Shown here: in pieces, positions 16,873 through 25,825 of the stretch | Numbering within the stretch: position 1 is the stretch's first letter | Layout of the letters: the number at the start of each line of letters is the position of its first letter | Assembly: GCA_965263165.1 (NCBI GenBank) | Contig: OZ253584.1 | Location: 868,001 to 932,000 of the forward strand | Direction: 5' to 3' | Origin: SAR202-VII-2 sp965263165 | GTDB lineage: Bacteria > Chloroflexota > Dehalococcoidia > Lucifugimonadales > SAR202-VII-2 | Length of the DNA stretch: 64,000 nt | Made by a program: the position numbers and the translations under genes | The notes under the pieces: generated by a model | Told to the model about the DNA's origin: nothing | Database searches by the model: none | The model's input: the letters and a program-made list of their open reading frames with translations, nothing else

Positions 16873-18837
16873 TTACTCTTCGGTCTCGGCGTACTGGTCC
16901 TTGAGCTTCTGGATGACGTTGGGGTCGGCGAGCGTGGTTGTATCGCCGACGGCGCGGCCTTCGGCGATGTCGCGGAGCAGGCGCCGCATGATCTTTCCGC
17001 TGCGGGTCTTGGGCAGTTCCGCCGTGAAGAAGATTTCGTCGGGGCGGGCAATGGCGCCAATCTTCTGGGTTACGTGCTGTTTCAGCTCAGCGGCGAGGGC
17101 GTCGGTTGGATCGATCTCCTTCTTGACTGTGACGAAGGCGGCTACGGCCTGACCCTTGATGTCGTGGGTCTTGCCGATGGCGGCGGCCTCGGCGACGGAG
17201 TGGTGGTCGACGAGGGCGCTTTCGACTTCCATGGTGCTGATTCGATGGGCCGCGACGTTGATAACGTCATCGACTCGCCCAAGGAGCCAGAAGTATCCTT
17301 CTTCGTCTGTGCGGGCGCCGTCGCCCGTGAAGTATACGTTGGGGAAGCGGCTCCAGTACTGTTCCCTGTAGCGGTCGGGGTCGCCGTAGATGGTGCGGAG
17401 CATGGACGGCCAGGGCCGCGTGAGCACCAAGAGGCCGCCCTCGCCCCTGGCTACGGGGTTACCCTTCTCATCGACGATTTCGGCAGAGATGCCGGGGAAC
17501 GGCCGGGTGGCGGAGCCGGGCTTCAACGTCGTAACGCCGGGAAGGGGAGTGATGAGGATGGACCCCGTCTCCGTCTGCCACCAGGTATCGACGACGGGGC
17601 ATCTGCCACCGCCGATGTGCTCCCAATACCACATCCACGCCTCCGGGTTGATGGGCTCCCCAACAGTGCCCAGCAGGCGGAGCGAGGTCAGGTCGTGCTT
17701 CTGGGGATGCTCCTCGCCCTGGCGCATGAAGGCGCGGATAGCGGTGGGCGCGGTGTAGCAGATGGTGCAGCGGTACTTTTCGATGATGGCCCAGAAGCGG
17801 TCCCAGTCGGGGTAGTCGGGGGTACCCTCGTACATGACAGAGGTTGCGCCGTTGCTCAGAGGGCCATAGACCATATAGCTGTGGCCGGTGACCCAGCCGA
17901 TGTCGGCAGTGCACCAGTACACGTCCTCTTCCTTGAGGTCGAACACGAACTTCGCGGTGGTGTAGGCGCCGGTGAGGTAGCCGCCCGTCGTATGAACGAC
18001 GCCCTTGGGCTTGCCGGTGGTGCCGCTGGTGTACAGGAGGAACAGCATGTCCTCGCTGTCCATCTGCTCAGGCTCGCAGGTGAGCGGCTGGTCCTTGATA
18101 ACGTCGTGATACCAATGGTCGCGGCCTTCCGTCATAAGCTCGTCGGCTGTGCCGGTCCTGCGGACGGATATCACTGTCTCGACGCTCGGCGTTTCGGCGA
18201 CGGCTTGGTCGACGGTTGGCTTCAGGGGGAAGGCGCTGCCGCGCCGGTAGCCGCCGTCCGCGGTGATGACGGCCTTGGCGGTGCAGTCGCTGATGCGGTC
18301 GCGCAGGGCCTCGGCGCTGAAGCCGCCGAAGACGACGCTGTGCGGGGCCCCGATGCGGGCGCAGGCCAGGAGGGCGATAGGCAGTTCGGGCACCATGGGC
18401 ATATAGATGGCGACTCGGTCTCCCTTCCCGATGCCGAGGCTTTTCAGGCCGTTGGCGAACTGGCAGACCTCCCTATGCAGGTCGCCGTAGGTGTAGACCT
18501 TCCAGTCGCCGGGCTCGCCTTCCCACACGATTGCCGCCTTGTTGCGGCGCTTCTCCAAATGCCTGTCCAGGCAGTTGTAGGAGACGTTGAGCTTGCCGCC
18601 GATGAACCACTTGGCGAAGGGGGGCTGCCAGTCGAGGACTTGGTCCCAGGGCCGGAACCAACTCAACTCTCCCGCCATTCTGGCCCAGAAGGCCTCCGGG
18701 TCGGCATCGGCCTCGTCGTAGAGGGAAGCGTCATTGATGGTGGCCCGCGCTTGAAAGTCCTTGGGGGGCGCCAAGCGGCGGGACTCTTGAAGGAGAGCGT
18801 CGATCTTGTCCCCGGCTTCGACCATGGTTGCCTCCAA
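16873..18837 (-). CDS. acs: Acetyl-CoA synthetase (AMP-forming)
   Basis: The 654-residue length is typical of Acs, which activates acetate to acetyl-CoA via acetyl-AMP. Motifs in order: an N-terminal ACAS_N region (FWARMAGELSWFRPWDQVLD), LYTSGTTGKPKGVVHT (adenylation A3 loop), VDTWWQTETGS, YFTGDGARTDEEGYFWLLGR with the hinge, and KTRSGKIMRRLLR, whose Lys is the residue acetylated in regulated Acs enzymes. The usual NVSGHRLGT is NVAAHRIST here. The gene is divergent from the SDR at 19093. Confidence 0.96.
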   Translation of the reverse strand: MEATMVEAGDKIDALLQESRRLAPPKDFQARATINDASLYDEADADPEAFWARMAGELSWFRPWDQVLDWQPPFAKWFIGGKLNVSYNCLDRHLEKRRNKAAIVWEGEPGDWKVYTYGDLHREVCQFANGLKSLGIGKGDRVAIYMPMVPELPIALLACARIGAPHSVVFGGFSAEALRDRISDCTAKAVITADGGYRRGSAFPLKPTVDQAVAETPSVETVISVRRTGTADELMTEGRDHWYHDVIKDQPLTCEPEQMDSEDMLFLLYTSGTTGKPKGVVHTTGGYLTGAYTTAKFVFDLKEEDVYWCTADIGWVTGHSYMVYGPLSNGATSVMYEGTPDYPDWDRFWAIIEKYRCTICYTAPTAIRAFMRQGEEHPQKHDLTSLRLLGTVGEPINPEAWMWYWEHIGGGRCPVVDTWWQTETGSILITPLPGVTTLKPGSATRPFPGISAEIVDEKGNPVARGEGGLLVLTRPWPSMLRTIYGDPDRYREQYWSRFPNVYFTGDGARTDEEGYFWLLGRVDDVINVAAHRISTMEVESALVDHHSVAEAAAIGKTHDIKGQAVAAFVTVKKEIDPTDALAAELKQHVTQKIGAIARPDEIFFTAELPKTRSGKIMRRLLRDIAEGRAVGDTTTLADPNVIQKLKDQYAETEE

Positions 18838-19092
18838 GCGGCAATGTGCACGCGCCTAAAGAGATGGTGTGCTGTATAGGCGCTATCGTAGGCAGGGCTT
18901 GCCTGCGAAAGCGGTTGCAGAGTAACCAATTTCCGGTGCCTTCGCAACGGCGGCCAGACACTGGGAGCCGCTGCGAGTGAGCCTTGGGCGGAGCACATCC
19001 GAGGCGATGCGTTGCGACTCGTTCTGGTGTAACCTTGCCGTGGCGTGTTCAGAGCAGCGCCGATGCAGGCGTCACACCAGGGAGGCACAGCG

Positions 19093-19830
19093 ATGCTAGA
19101 AGGAACAACAGTTATCATCACCGGTGGCGCGATGGGCATAGGCCGGTACATGTCGCATACCTTTGCTGAGGCGGGGGCCAACTTGGTCATCGCTGACATT
19201 GCGTCGACCGAGGAGGTCGCCGCTGAGGTGGCTGAGCGGGGAGCGCAGGTGCTGACGCTGGAGGTGGATGTCCAGGACGAGGCCCAGGTCCAGGACATGG
19301 TCGCCAGGGCGGTAGACCGCTTTGGGAGCGTGGACGTTATGGTGCCGAACGCCGCTATCGTGCCGCATTTCCGGTGGGGCGTTCCGCTGTGGCCGCGATT
19401 GAAAGAGATGGAGACGAGCTTCTGGGACAAGGTGATCAACACGACGTTCCGGGGCACGGTGATCTGCACGAAGGCGGTGCTGCCGCAGATGGAGGCGCAG
19501 GGTGGCGGCCACGTGGTGACGCTGTACGGGGGCGGGGCCGTGACCGATCCCGGGGCGGGCTATGTAGTGTCCAAGGAGGCCATCCGGACGTTCACGCGCT
19601 TCATTGCGGAGGAGGAACGGCCCTACAACGTGTGCCTGGTGTGCGTGAATCCGGGCGCGGCCATCGCCACGGAGAATGCGCCGGAGGAGGCGAAGCAGCG
19701 GATGCCGGGGCCGGATTTCGTGGGGAACCGGTTTGTGCTGGCGGCTCAGGTGGGCATGGAGATGAGTGGGAAGCTGTTCACGATGAGCAACGGCCTGCTC
19801 ATGGAGGAGCTGCCGCGACTGTACCAGTAA
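19093..19830 (+). CDS. SDR-family protein with degenerate catalytic Ser
   Basis: The ATG at 19093 follows GGGAGG. The 245-residue protein has TVIITGGAMGIGRYM for cofactor binding, VIADIAS after beta-2 (NAD preference), VPNAA in place of NNAG, and YVVSKEAIR as the Y-x3-K pair. The segment VVTLYGGGAVTDPGAGY has no Ser or Thr at the usual place 13 residues before the Tyr, so catalysis may be altered. The substrate is unknown. It is divergent from acs and convergent with fabI (70 bp between stops). Confidence 0.82.
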   Translation: MLEGTTVIITGGAMGIGRYMSHTFAEAGANLVIADIASTEEVAAEVAERGAQVLTLEVDVQDEAQVQDMVARAVDRFGSVDVMVPNAAIVPHFRWGVPLWPRLKEMETSFWDKVINTTFRGTVICTKAVLPQMEAQGGGHVVTLYGGGAVTDPGAGYVVSKEAIRTFTRFIAEEERPYNVCLVCVNPGAAIATENAPEEAKQRMPGPDFVGNRFVLAAQVGMEMSGKLFTMSNGLLMEELPRLYQ

Positions 19831-19899
19831 GGGAAACTGAAGGGACGCTTGCGGTCCCACCCGGCGGCTAGACGCGACTCGAATCGGAAAGGCGCCGGG

Positions 19900-20679
19900 C
19901 TAGATCCCCATCACGTGATAGCCGGAGTCCACGGGGATTATGGCGCCCGTCACGCCGGTGGAGAGGTTGCTGGAGAGGTAAAGGGCCGTGGTGGCCACCT
20001 CCTCGTGGGTGATGTTGCGGCGCAGGGGTGAGCGCTCTTGGTGCGCCCGCTTCATTTCCATGAAGCGGGGTATCCCTCTGGCCGCCAGCGTGTCCAGCGG
20101 CCCTGCCGAGATGGCGTTGACCCGGATGTTCAGAGGGCCCAGCTCCGAGGCGAGGTGCCGGACCTCGTTTTCCAAGGCGGCTTTGGCAGTCCCCATGACG
20201 TTGTAGCCTGGAAACACCCGCTCTGAGGCCTGGAAGGTCATGGCGATGATGCTGCCCCCTCCAGCCTTCTCCAACAATGGGACGGCGTACTTGGTGATGG
20301 GTATCAGGGAGTAGGCGCTGACCTCGAGGGCCAGATTGAATCCCTCCCTCGACGTGTTGAGGAAGGCGCCCCCCAACTCCTCCCGCTGGGCGAAAGCGAG
20401 GCTGTGCACCACGACGGAAAGCTCGCCGAAATCCTGCTCGATCTTGTCGAAGACCTGAGCCACAGCTTCATCTGAGCCGACGTCGCACTCGAAGGTCTTG
20501 GCGCCCTCCAGCCCACCGGCCAGCTTCTCTACACCGTCCCTGAACCGCTCGTTCTGGTAGGTGACGGCCATGGCCATGCCGGCTTGGCCCAGAATCCGGG
20601 CGATGCTCCAAGCGATGCTCCGGTGATTGCTGACGCCGAAAACGACGCCGTATTTCCCCGACAGGTCTATGGGATACAT
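19900..20679 (-). CDS. fabI: Enoyl-[acyl-carrier-protein] reductase FabI
   Basis: The 259-residue protein shows the FabI variant of the SDR fold: GVSNHRSIAWSIARIL (cofactor loop), HSLAFAQREELGGAF, and the Y-x6-K active site YNVMGTAKAALE instead of Y-x3-K. NAISAGPLDTLAARGI and TGAIIPVDSGYHVMGI are the FabI C-terminal hallmarks. It reduces enoyl-ACP in the last step of each fatty-acid elongation round and is the usual triclosan target. An EamA transporter gene lies 115 bp upstream on the same strand. Confidence 0.96.
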   Translation of the reverse strand: MYPIDLSGKYGVVFGVSNHRSIAWSIARILGQAGMAMAVTYQNERFRDGVEKLAGGLEGAKTFECDVGSDEAVAQVFDKIEQDFGELSVVVHSLAFAQREELGGAFLNTSREGFNLALEVSAYSLIPITKYAVPLLEKAGGGSIIAMTFQASERVFPGYNVMGTAKAALENEVRHLASELGPLNIRVNAISAGPLDTLAARGIPRFMEMKRAHQERSPLRRNITHEEVATTALYLSSNLSTGVTGAIIPVDSGYHVMGI

Positions 20680-20794
20680 ACGCCTCCAGCTACGACTATT
20701 CCCTGTTTATTCCTTCTTGTGACGCCCAGCGCCGGGGTGGGGCAAGCCCTGCCGCCGGCGACGCTTCCCCTGCTGTTGCGGGGGCGGGCGCAGT

Positions 20795-21820
20795 CTACGG
20801 CCATCGCCACGCAGAGAGTCTCAGTAAGAAGTCCGGCAAGGCCACGTTGTCGACGATGAAGTCCAGGCTGATTCCCAGCGCGATGGCACCTATGAATGAT
20901 ACACCGATGCCAAGGAGCACTCGCGGCTCGAAGGTTTCGTAGTCGCGGTTGATGATCCAGGCGAAGATGACCCGGAAGATCAGCGAGAGCCGCATGATGG
21001 GGGAGACCACGGTTATAGGCGCCATGCTGAGGGCCATGTAGCGAAACATCTGCGATAGAAAAACGGCTACTCCCGCCCTGAGGAACCATGGCGACACGGT
21101 GCGGTCCATGCTGCGGACGTGCGCCCACTTCCCCGGCAGCAGCAGGACCAACCCGACCACCACCGCGGCAGCAGCGTAGGAGATCAAGCCGCCCAGTAGA
21201 CTCAGATTAGTGTCCCTCAGCCCGTACCGCACGAAGATGGGGCTCAGGGTGTAGCCAAACGAGGAGAGGATGGCGAAGGTGTAGCCTTCCCTCAGGTTCG
21301 CAACGAAGACCGGCTTTTGAGCGGGTGCAGCGTCGTCGTCGCCCGCTGCGACGGCCCCGCCGGAGGGGGCCTGGCGCGGCTCGACGTTCTTTTTCGTTCT
21401 CCGCCGGATCATCAACGCCGGGCCCGCCAGGATGAGGCCGATGCCGATGAGCTTGAGGGGAGTGAGGAAATCATCCAGCAGGACGATCGCCAGGGTCAGG
21501 GTCAGCAGAAGGTTGACCTGAAGGATGGGCGCGGCCCGGTTGGCGCCCATAGCCTTGCTTGCGCGGTAGTTGCAGTAGCGGCCCAGGACGAAGTGGGCGA
21601 CGCCTCCTGCGGCGAGGGAAAGGGCCTTCAGGGCGGAAAGGTCGGAGAGGTTGAAAAGCTGCCCGGATAGGACGGCGCCGATGAAGAAGAGGGGGACGCC
21701 GATGGGCACGGTGACGGCCATCGCCTGGAGCACTGACCCGGTCAGGACGCCGCGGCGCACGCTGGCGTTGTTGAACCCGAACCAAGCGGACCCCACCAGG
21801 GCCAGGAAAGCTCCTAGCAT
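20795..21820 (-). CDS. EamA/DMT-family transporter
   Basis: The 341-residue protein has about ten hydrophobic helices in two five-helix EamA repeats: first GAFLALVGSAWFGFNNASV to LILAGPALMIRRR, second GYTFAILSSFGYTLSPIFVR to the end. A charged linker of about 45 residues (TKKNVEPRQAPSGGAVAAGD) separates them. DMT members export or exchange small metabolites; which one cannot be told. In repeat 1, HFVLGRYCNYRASKAMGANR is the typical helix-loop region before the conserved second helix pair. Confidence 0.85.
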   Translation of the reverse strand: MLGAFLALVGSAWFGFNNASVRRGVLTGSVLQAMAVTVPIGVPLFFIGAVLSGQLFNLSDLSALKALSLAAGGVAHFVLGRYCNYRASKAMGANRAAPILQVNLLLTLTLAIVLLDDFLTPLKLIGIGLILAGPALMIRRRTKKNVEPRQAPSGGAVAAGDDDAAPAQKPVFVANLREGYTFAILSSFGYTLSPIFVRYGLRDTNLSLLGGLISYAAAAVVVGLVLLLPGKWAHVRSMDRTVSPWFLRAGVAVFLSQMFRYMALSMAPITVVSPIMRLSLIFRVIFAWIINRDYETFEPRVLLGIGVSFIGAIALGISLDFIVDNVALPDFLLRLSAWRWP

Positions 21821-21895
21821 CTACTCATCATCCTTCCCAAACGACGGCTGGCGGAGGGCTTTGTCCGGCGCCTGCAGGTGAGTGTAACACAGACC

Positions 21896-22612
21896 CTAGA
21901 CCACCTCGCTGGCCACCTCAACGCCGTTGAGCGCTAGGTGGTAGAGGCCGATGTCCTGGAAGAAATCGGCGGGGTGTGCGAACGCGCCACTCTCCCGGGC
22001 CTTCGCCACCGGCAGGTCGTAGGTGTCCACGGCATTTGCAGGCACGATCACGCGGAAGCCCTCGATACCCCGGGCGTTGGCTCGCGTCCGCAGGTGCATG
22101 GCGAGCAGGTAGACGCACAAGTCCGTGCAGTCCCCGAGGATGATGGCTGTTCGGAGCTGGGGATTGCCGTCAAGCCACGGCCCGAAGGTTGTGTTGGATG
22201 CTGGGTCAAGGGAGTTCTTTTCCACGGTGACGAACTGGTCGTAGAACGGTAGGTCGCGGATCTCTCGCACCGCCTGAGACTCGTCGGCGCCCCTGACGCA
22301 GTGGGGCGGGAAGGCTTCGAATTCTGGCGCGTCTTCCTGGTGGGTGTCCTGCAGCAGGACGAAATCACGGATGCCGTGGGCGTAGGCCCGCTGCAAAAGG
22401 CCAACCACCGGCTCGATGAGCGCGCCGATCCTCGGGCTGTACAGGTTGCCCGAGACGCAGAAGCCCACGACCATGTCGGTGGAAAAGACAGCAGCGGCGG
22501 CGGGGTCTGAGACCTCGTTTGTCAGGGAGAAGGGCCGCAGCGATTGCCGCCAGAGGTCCAGGTATTCAAGGAACCGGCTCGTTTCCTGGTCTAGCCGGGT
22601 TGAAGTGGTCAT
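21896..22612 (-). CDS. Isochorismatase-like cysteine hydrolase
   Basis: The 238-residue protein belongs to the isochorismatase/nicotinamidase superfamily. Asp of STDMVVGFC (about residue 46), Lys of VTVEKNSLDP and Cys of ILGDCTDLCVYLLAMHL give the catalytic D-K-C triad, and FPPHCVRGADES is the substrate-loop region typical of nicotinamidase-like members. Products could be nicotinate, an N-carbamoyl hydrolysis product or similar; sequence does not decide. It ends 76 bp before the EamA gene on the same strand. Confidence 0.85.
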   Translation of the reverse strand: MTTSTRLDQETSRFLEYLDLWRQSLRPFSLTNEVSDPAAAAVFSTDMVVGFCVSGNLYSPRIGALIEPVVGLLQRAYAHGIRDFVLLQDTHQEDAPEFEAFPPHCVRGADESQAVREIRDLPFYDQFVTVEKNSLDPASNTTFGPWLDGNPQLRTAIILGDCTDLCVYLLAMHLRTRANARGIEGFRVIVPANAVDTYDLPVAKARESGAFAHPADFFQDIGLYHLALNGVEVASEVV

Positions 22613-23130
22613 CGGTCACCTCGGAGCGTGCGGCAGTGAGCAGTTGGCATTTCAAGGGTATCCGAATCAGCGGCGGTCGCCAATGGCTGTTCCACAGCGG
22701 TCTCCACTGCCGTCGGGGTCCAATGCCCCCGGGCCAAGGCCTTTACAAGAAGGGCTGCCGCCGACTGGTTGGCGCCACAGCAGGGTGAGAGTCACACAGC
22801 GCAGCGGCAGCCGGGCCGACGCGAGAGACGGCGAGAAGGGTTTCGGCGGCAATCGCGGTTGGGTGACCGCCGCCATGAAGCCGGTCTGAACGGATGTCCG
22901 CCAGGCGTTGTTGACCGGGGAGCCAGCCGTCCTCGCGTCTCCTCCGGGAGAGGGACGGCGTCCAAGCCTCGCGCTTGCCCGGGAGTACGAGGCGCGCGAC
23001 AACCAGAGGCAGGAGACCGGCCAGCCCTTGGAGGCGCTGCCCGGCGGTCCCGGCGGCGTTCGATGCCGTTGGCGCGGCGCCAATCGGCCCTGGGCCCTAC
23101 CCGCCCAGGAAGAACTGAGACGCAGAGCGG
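22613..23130. other. Intergenic stretch without a recognisable gene
   Basis: This 518-bp GC-rich stretch has long stop-free frames on both strands, but all translate into Arg/Pro/Gly-rich low-complexity sequence without motifs. I see nothing I can support; it may hold promoter sequence for the isochorismatase-like gene. Confidence 0.5.
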
Positions 23131-23355
23131 CTAGAAGGTGACGGCCTGAGGGGCCGCTACCACGGTATGGGCCGGGGCGCCGTGCCCTCGCTCCCAGCCC
23201 GAGTCCGGGAGCGAGTTCCGGAATGACCGCCATTGACCGCAGTTCTTGCACCGACCCGTACTCTCAGGCCCGTTGGGCGGCTCAATCATCCAGTGATGGG
23301 CACATCCCTGGTCACCGTCATCCATCATCCCCGATATCATCACGGAACCTTCCAT
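23131..23355 (-). CDS. Small Cys/His zinc-ribbon-like protein, 74 aa
   Basis: The protein contains CAHHWMIEPPNGPESTGRCK followed by NCGQWRSFRNSLPDSGW. C-x-H-H at one end and C-K-N-C at the other could coordinate one zinc, and the W-x-I-E-P/G-x-C-K-x-C-G layout looks selected rather than accidental. Similar short zinc-binding proteins of unknown role are, to my recollection, frequent in Chloroflexota; I cannot verify this here. It follows citrate synthase by 60 bp on the same strand. Confidence 0.65.
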   Translation of the reverse strand: MEGSVMISGMMDDGDQGCAHHWMIEPPNGPESTGRCKNCGQWRSFRNSLPDSGWERGHGAPAHTVVAAPQAVTF

Positions 23356-23415
23356 CGTAATCCCCCCCTGAGGTGATCCCGCGGGGCTCCCAAAGATGGG
23401 GCAAGCCCCTAATGG

Positions 23416-24558
23416 CTACCCGCGTTGGTCGATGGGTACATAGGCTACGTCCATCGGCCCTGTGTATTGGGTGAGCGGCCGGATGAGTATATTGTTGTCA
23501 AACTGCTCCAAGACTTGGACAGTCCATCCCGGGACTCGCCCGATGGCGAAGATGGTGATGAACAGATCGTCAGGGACTGCAAGCAGGGTGTAGATGGCGC
23601 CGGACCAGAAGTCGACATTCTGGAAGATGCCGCGGCTCTCGTAGGGCTTCATGGCCTTGGCGACGGCGCTGAGAATGCGGAACCAGGTGGGCTCGCCCTT
23701 GGCCTCGCCCAAGCGGAGACATTCATCGCGCATGTGCCGGGCCCGCGGGTCTTCTGCCCGATAGACCCGGTGGCCGAACCCCATGATGCGGCCGCCCTTG
23801 GCAATCACGTCGGCGACGTAGCTCTCGGCGCGGCTTTCGTCGCCGATTTCCAGGGTCATCTCTCGAACCTTCTCAGCGGCGCCACCGTGGAGCGGCCCCT
23901 TCAGGACTCCCACACCGGTTGTAACGGCGGCGTGGAGGTCGGCGACGGTGGAGGCGGTAACGCGCGCGCCGAAGGCTGAAGCGTTGCTGCCGTGCTCGGC
24001 GTGAAGGATGAAGTCCTTGTCCAGCGTTCGAGCCTCTTCAGCGGTGGGCTCCTGACCGAACAGCATGTACAGGAAGTTGCCGGCGTGGCCCAGCGAGTCG
24101 CTGGGGGCCACGGGCGCCTGGCCGCTGCGGATGCGATGGTGGACTGCAACGATAGTGGCTGCTTGGGCGGTCAGCCGGACCCCTTTGCGCAGCGTGGCGT
24201 CCAGGGAGTTGTCTTCGACCTCGGGATCCAAGGCCGCCAGGGCGGACACGGCTGTCCGCAGGACGTCCATGGGGTGGGCGTTCTGTGTGAGACGAATGAC
24301 TTCAATGACTTCGGTGGGCAGGGGGCGGGCTTGCTTGAGGAGGGAATCGAACTCGGTCAGTTCGCTACGGGAGGGAAGCTTGCCGTGGAGCAGGAGGTAG
24401 GAGGTCTCTTCGAACGTGGACTTCTCGGCGAGGTCGTGGATGCTGTATCCACGATAGAGAAGCTTGCCAATGGCGCCATCAATGAAGCTGGCCTGGCTCG
24501 TATCGAAATAAACGTCCTTGAGGCCGCGCTTGATGTCCACTTCGCCGAGTTCGACCAT
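23416..24558 (-). CDS. Citrate synthase (type II-like, 380 aa)
   Basis: The protein condenses acetyl-CoA with oxaloacetate (or propionyl-CoA in the methylcitrate variant). HAEHGSNASAFGARVTAST holds the first active-site His, GFGHRVYRAEDPRARHMRD the second His and CoA-binding Arg, and NVDFWSGAIYTLLAVP the catalytic Asp. The 380-residue length fits the short dimeric citrate/2-methylcitrate synthases of Gram-positive-like bacteria. A three-fold 8-bp repeat and a structured leader lie just upstream (24571-24693). Citrate versus methylcitrate specificity is not decidable by eye. Confidence 0.93.
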   Translation of the reverse strand: MVELGEVDIKRGLKDVYFDTSQASFIDGAIGKLLYRGYSIHDLAEKSTFEETSYLLLHGKLPSRSELTEFDSLLKQARPLPTEVIEVIRLTQNAHPMDVLRTAVSALAALDPEVEDNSLDATLRKGVRLTAQAATIVAVHHRIRSGQAPVAPSDSLGHAGNFLYMLFGQEPTAEEARTLDKDFILHAEHGSNASAFGARVTASTVADLHAAVTTGVGVLKGPLHGGAAEKVREMTLEIGDESRAESYVADVIAKGGRIMGFGHRVYRAEDPRARHMRDECLRLGEAKGEPTWFRILSAVAKAMKPYESRGIFQNVDFWSGAIYTLLAVPDDLFITIFAIGRVPGWTVQVLEQFDNNILIRPLTQYTGPMDVAYVPIDQRG

Positions 24559-24570
24559 TGTCCCCCCAGA

Positions 24571-24594
24571 TAACGGTCTAACGCTCTAACGGTC
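24571..24594 (-). repeat. Three tandem 8-bp repeats in the citrate synthase leader
   Basis: TAACGGTC, TAACGCTC and TAACGGTC follow one another without spacer, 12 bp upstream of the citrate synthase start. Further upstream, AGCCC/GGGCT (24658-24662 and 24667-24671) form a small hairpin enclosed by TACGGAA (24650-24656) and TTCCGTA (24687-24693). Confidence 0.6.
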
Positions 24595-25231
24595 CGGAAG
24601 GCGCGCGCGCCTATCCGAAACAAACCAAAGCACACGAAACTGGGAACATTACGGAAAAGCCCTAGCGGGCTCTCCCCCCCTTAACGTTCCGTACCGTTAT
24701 ACACCGGCCCGGCCAGAGTGTCAAGGCAGCCGCCCAGCCGCGGCCAACCCCTCTGAGCACTCCAGCAAGGTGGGGTTCCCGGAGAGGTTGTTGCGCAGCA
24801 CTAACGGATTGCTCCAGTCTTTCCTGCTCAGCGCGGCAATGCGAGCCCGTCCAACTTGCAAGTGCCCAACGCGATCCTAATATGTCGCCGAGCAGAGCTG
24901 CGCTCGGCGGGAGTTGCCACTTCGGTTTGGGAATGGGCACGCGGCCTACACCCTCATGAACCGGTGATCCAAGCCTGGTGTGCTCGAATGGCCATGTGTT
25001 CTATATGAAGGGGCCGGGGAGGCGGCAGCGGATGCATGGTATCCTCCAACGGGCTCGGCCTCCCGGCAGAACAGTGCTTCGTTTCCCTGGTCAGGCTGAC
25101 CCCTGCGACAGCGGCTCGACATGCGGTCCTGTTGGCCCCTGCTGGCATGGATCAGCACGGGGTTGACGTGCTGCCGGCAGCCTGAGAGAATTGAAAGGCT
25201 CAGAAACTCAGCCTAGGTAGCGCGAAGGCGC
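24595..25231. other. Divergent intergenic region
   Basis: This region separates citrate synthase (minus) from the Fur-family gene (plus). Apart from the leader hairpin at 24650-24693 and the operator at its right end, I see no gene: the short frames present lack ribosome sites and motifs. Confidence 0.5.
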
Positions 25232-25252
25232 TATTGGTACTCAGTATCAATG
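25232..25252 (+). promoter_or_regulatory. Operator overlapping the start of the Fur/Zur-family gene
   Basis: TATTGGTA (25232-25239), CTCAG, TATCAATG (25245-25252) is an imperfect inverted repeat (6 of 8 pairs) closely related to the perfect one at 25726-25746. It overlaps the ATG at 25250, implying autorepression. Confidence 0.75.
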
Positions 25253-25684
25253 AATGCGGTGCTGACATCGCGGCCGGACATCATGGCCGTCCTTGAAGAC
25301 AGGGGCTACCGCTCCACGGCTCCGAGGCGCGCGATCGTCCGGATACTGGAAGGAAAGCAGGAGGGCTTCACGGCCGAGGAGATCAGCAATGAGCTGCCGG
25401 GGGTGGGAAGGGCAACCATCTTCCGAACACTCAAGCTCCTCTTGGAGACCGGGGTCATATGCAGGCTGAACCTCCTGGACGGCGCCCCCAAGTACAGCCT
25501 ATCCCGTACCGAGCACCACCACCACACGGTCTGTACTAGGTGTGGGAACGTCGGCGAATTTCGCGCCGCAACGGTTGAGCGCCTTATGCGGGTGATAGGC
25601 GACGACATCCCCGGCGAGATCGTCGGCCACCGAATCGAGCTCTACGTCATTTGCGACCGATGCCTCGAGGGCGAGGCTAGCTAG
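25250..25684 (+). CDS. Fur/Zur-family metalloregulator
   Basis: The 144-residue protein has an N-terminal winged helix (RSTAPRRAIVRILEGKQEGF, then GVGRATIFRTLKLLLETGVI as recognition helix) and a C-terminal metal-binding dimerisation domain. EHHHHTVCTRCGNVGEF holds the regulatory His residues and the first C-x2-C, and VICDRCLEG the second C-x2-C. It would repress the adjacent importer when metal-replete. The linked ZnuA-like binding protein with a His-rich loop suggests zinc (Zur), but Mn (Mur) or Fe cannot be excluded. The operator before it and the one after it argue for control of both itself and the transporter. Confidence 0.9.
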   Translation: MNAVLTSRPDIMAVLEDRGYRSTAPRRAIVRILEGKQEGFTAEEISNELPGVGRATIFRTLKLLLETGVICRLNLLDGAPKYSLSRTEHHHHTVCTRCGNVGEFRAATVERLMRVIGDDIPGEIVGHRIELYVICDRCLEGEAS

Positions 25685-25725
25685 GAAACCCCAAATGGTC
25701 CCATCCGATGAGCGAACCTTGCCAA

Positions 25726-25746
25726 TATTGATACTCACTATCAATA
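25726..25746 (+). promoter_or_regulatory. Perfect 21-bp Fur/Zur-type operator before the znuA-like gene
   Basis: TATTGATA (25726-25733), CTCAC, TATCAATA (25739-25746) has perfect 8-bp arms, 79 bp before the binding-protein start. A weaker GATA-N5-TATC copy lies at 25867-25879 within the signal-peptide codons. Together with the copy at 25232-25252 these define a local regulon. Confidence 0.85.
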
Positions 25747-25825
25747 CCAGGCTGCCTTCCCGCAGGCGCCCACGGGCCGCAAACCGGATATCCACCGCAA
25801 GGAAAAACTCGGAGGAGACCGCGAC

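Noticed and set aside
16867..18879. A 670-codon plus-strand open frame antisense to acs
   Set aside because: It mirrors acs, is rich in Gly/Ala/Val/Asp and has no motif. GC-rich third positions in acs explain the missing stops.
22667..23251. A 194-codon minus-strand frame between the isochorismatase-like gene and the zinc-ribbon gene
   Set aside because: Arg/Pro/Ser-rich text without motifs that overlaps the better supported zinc-ribbon gene.
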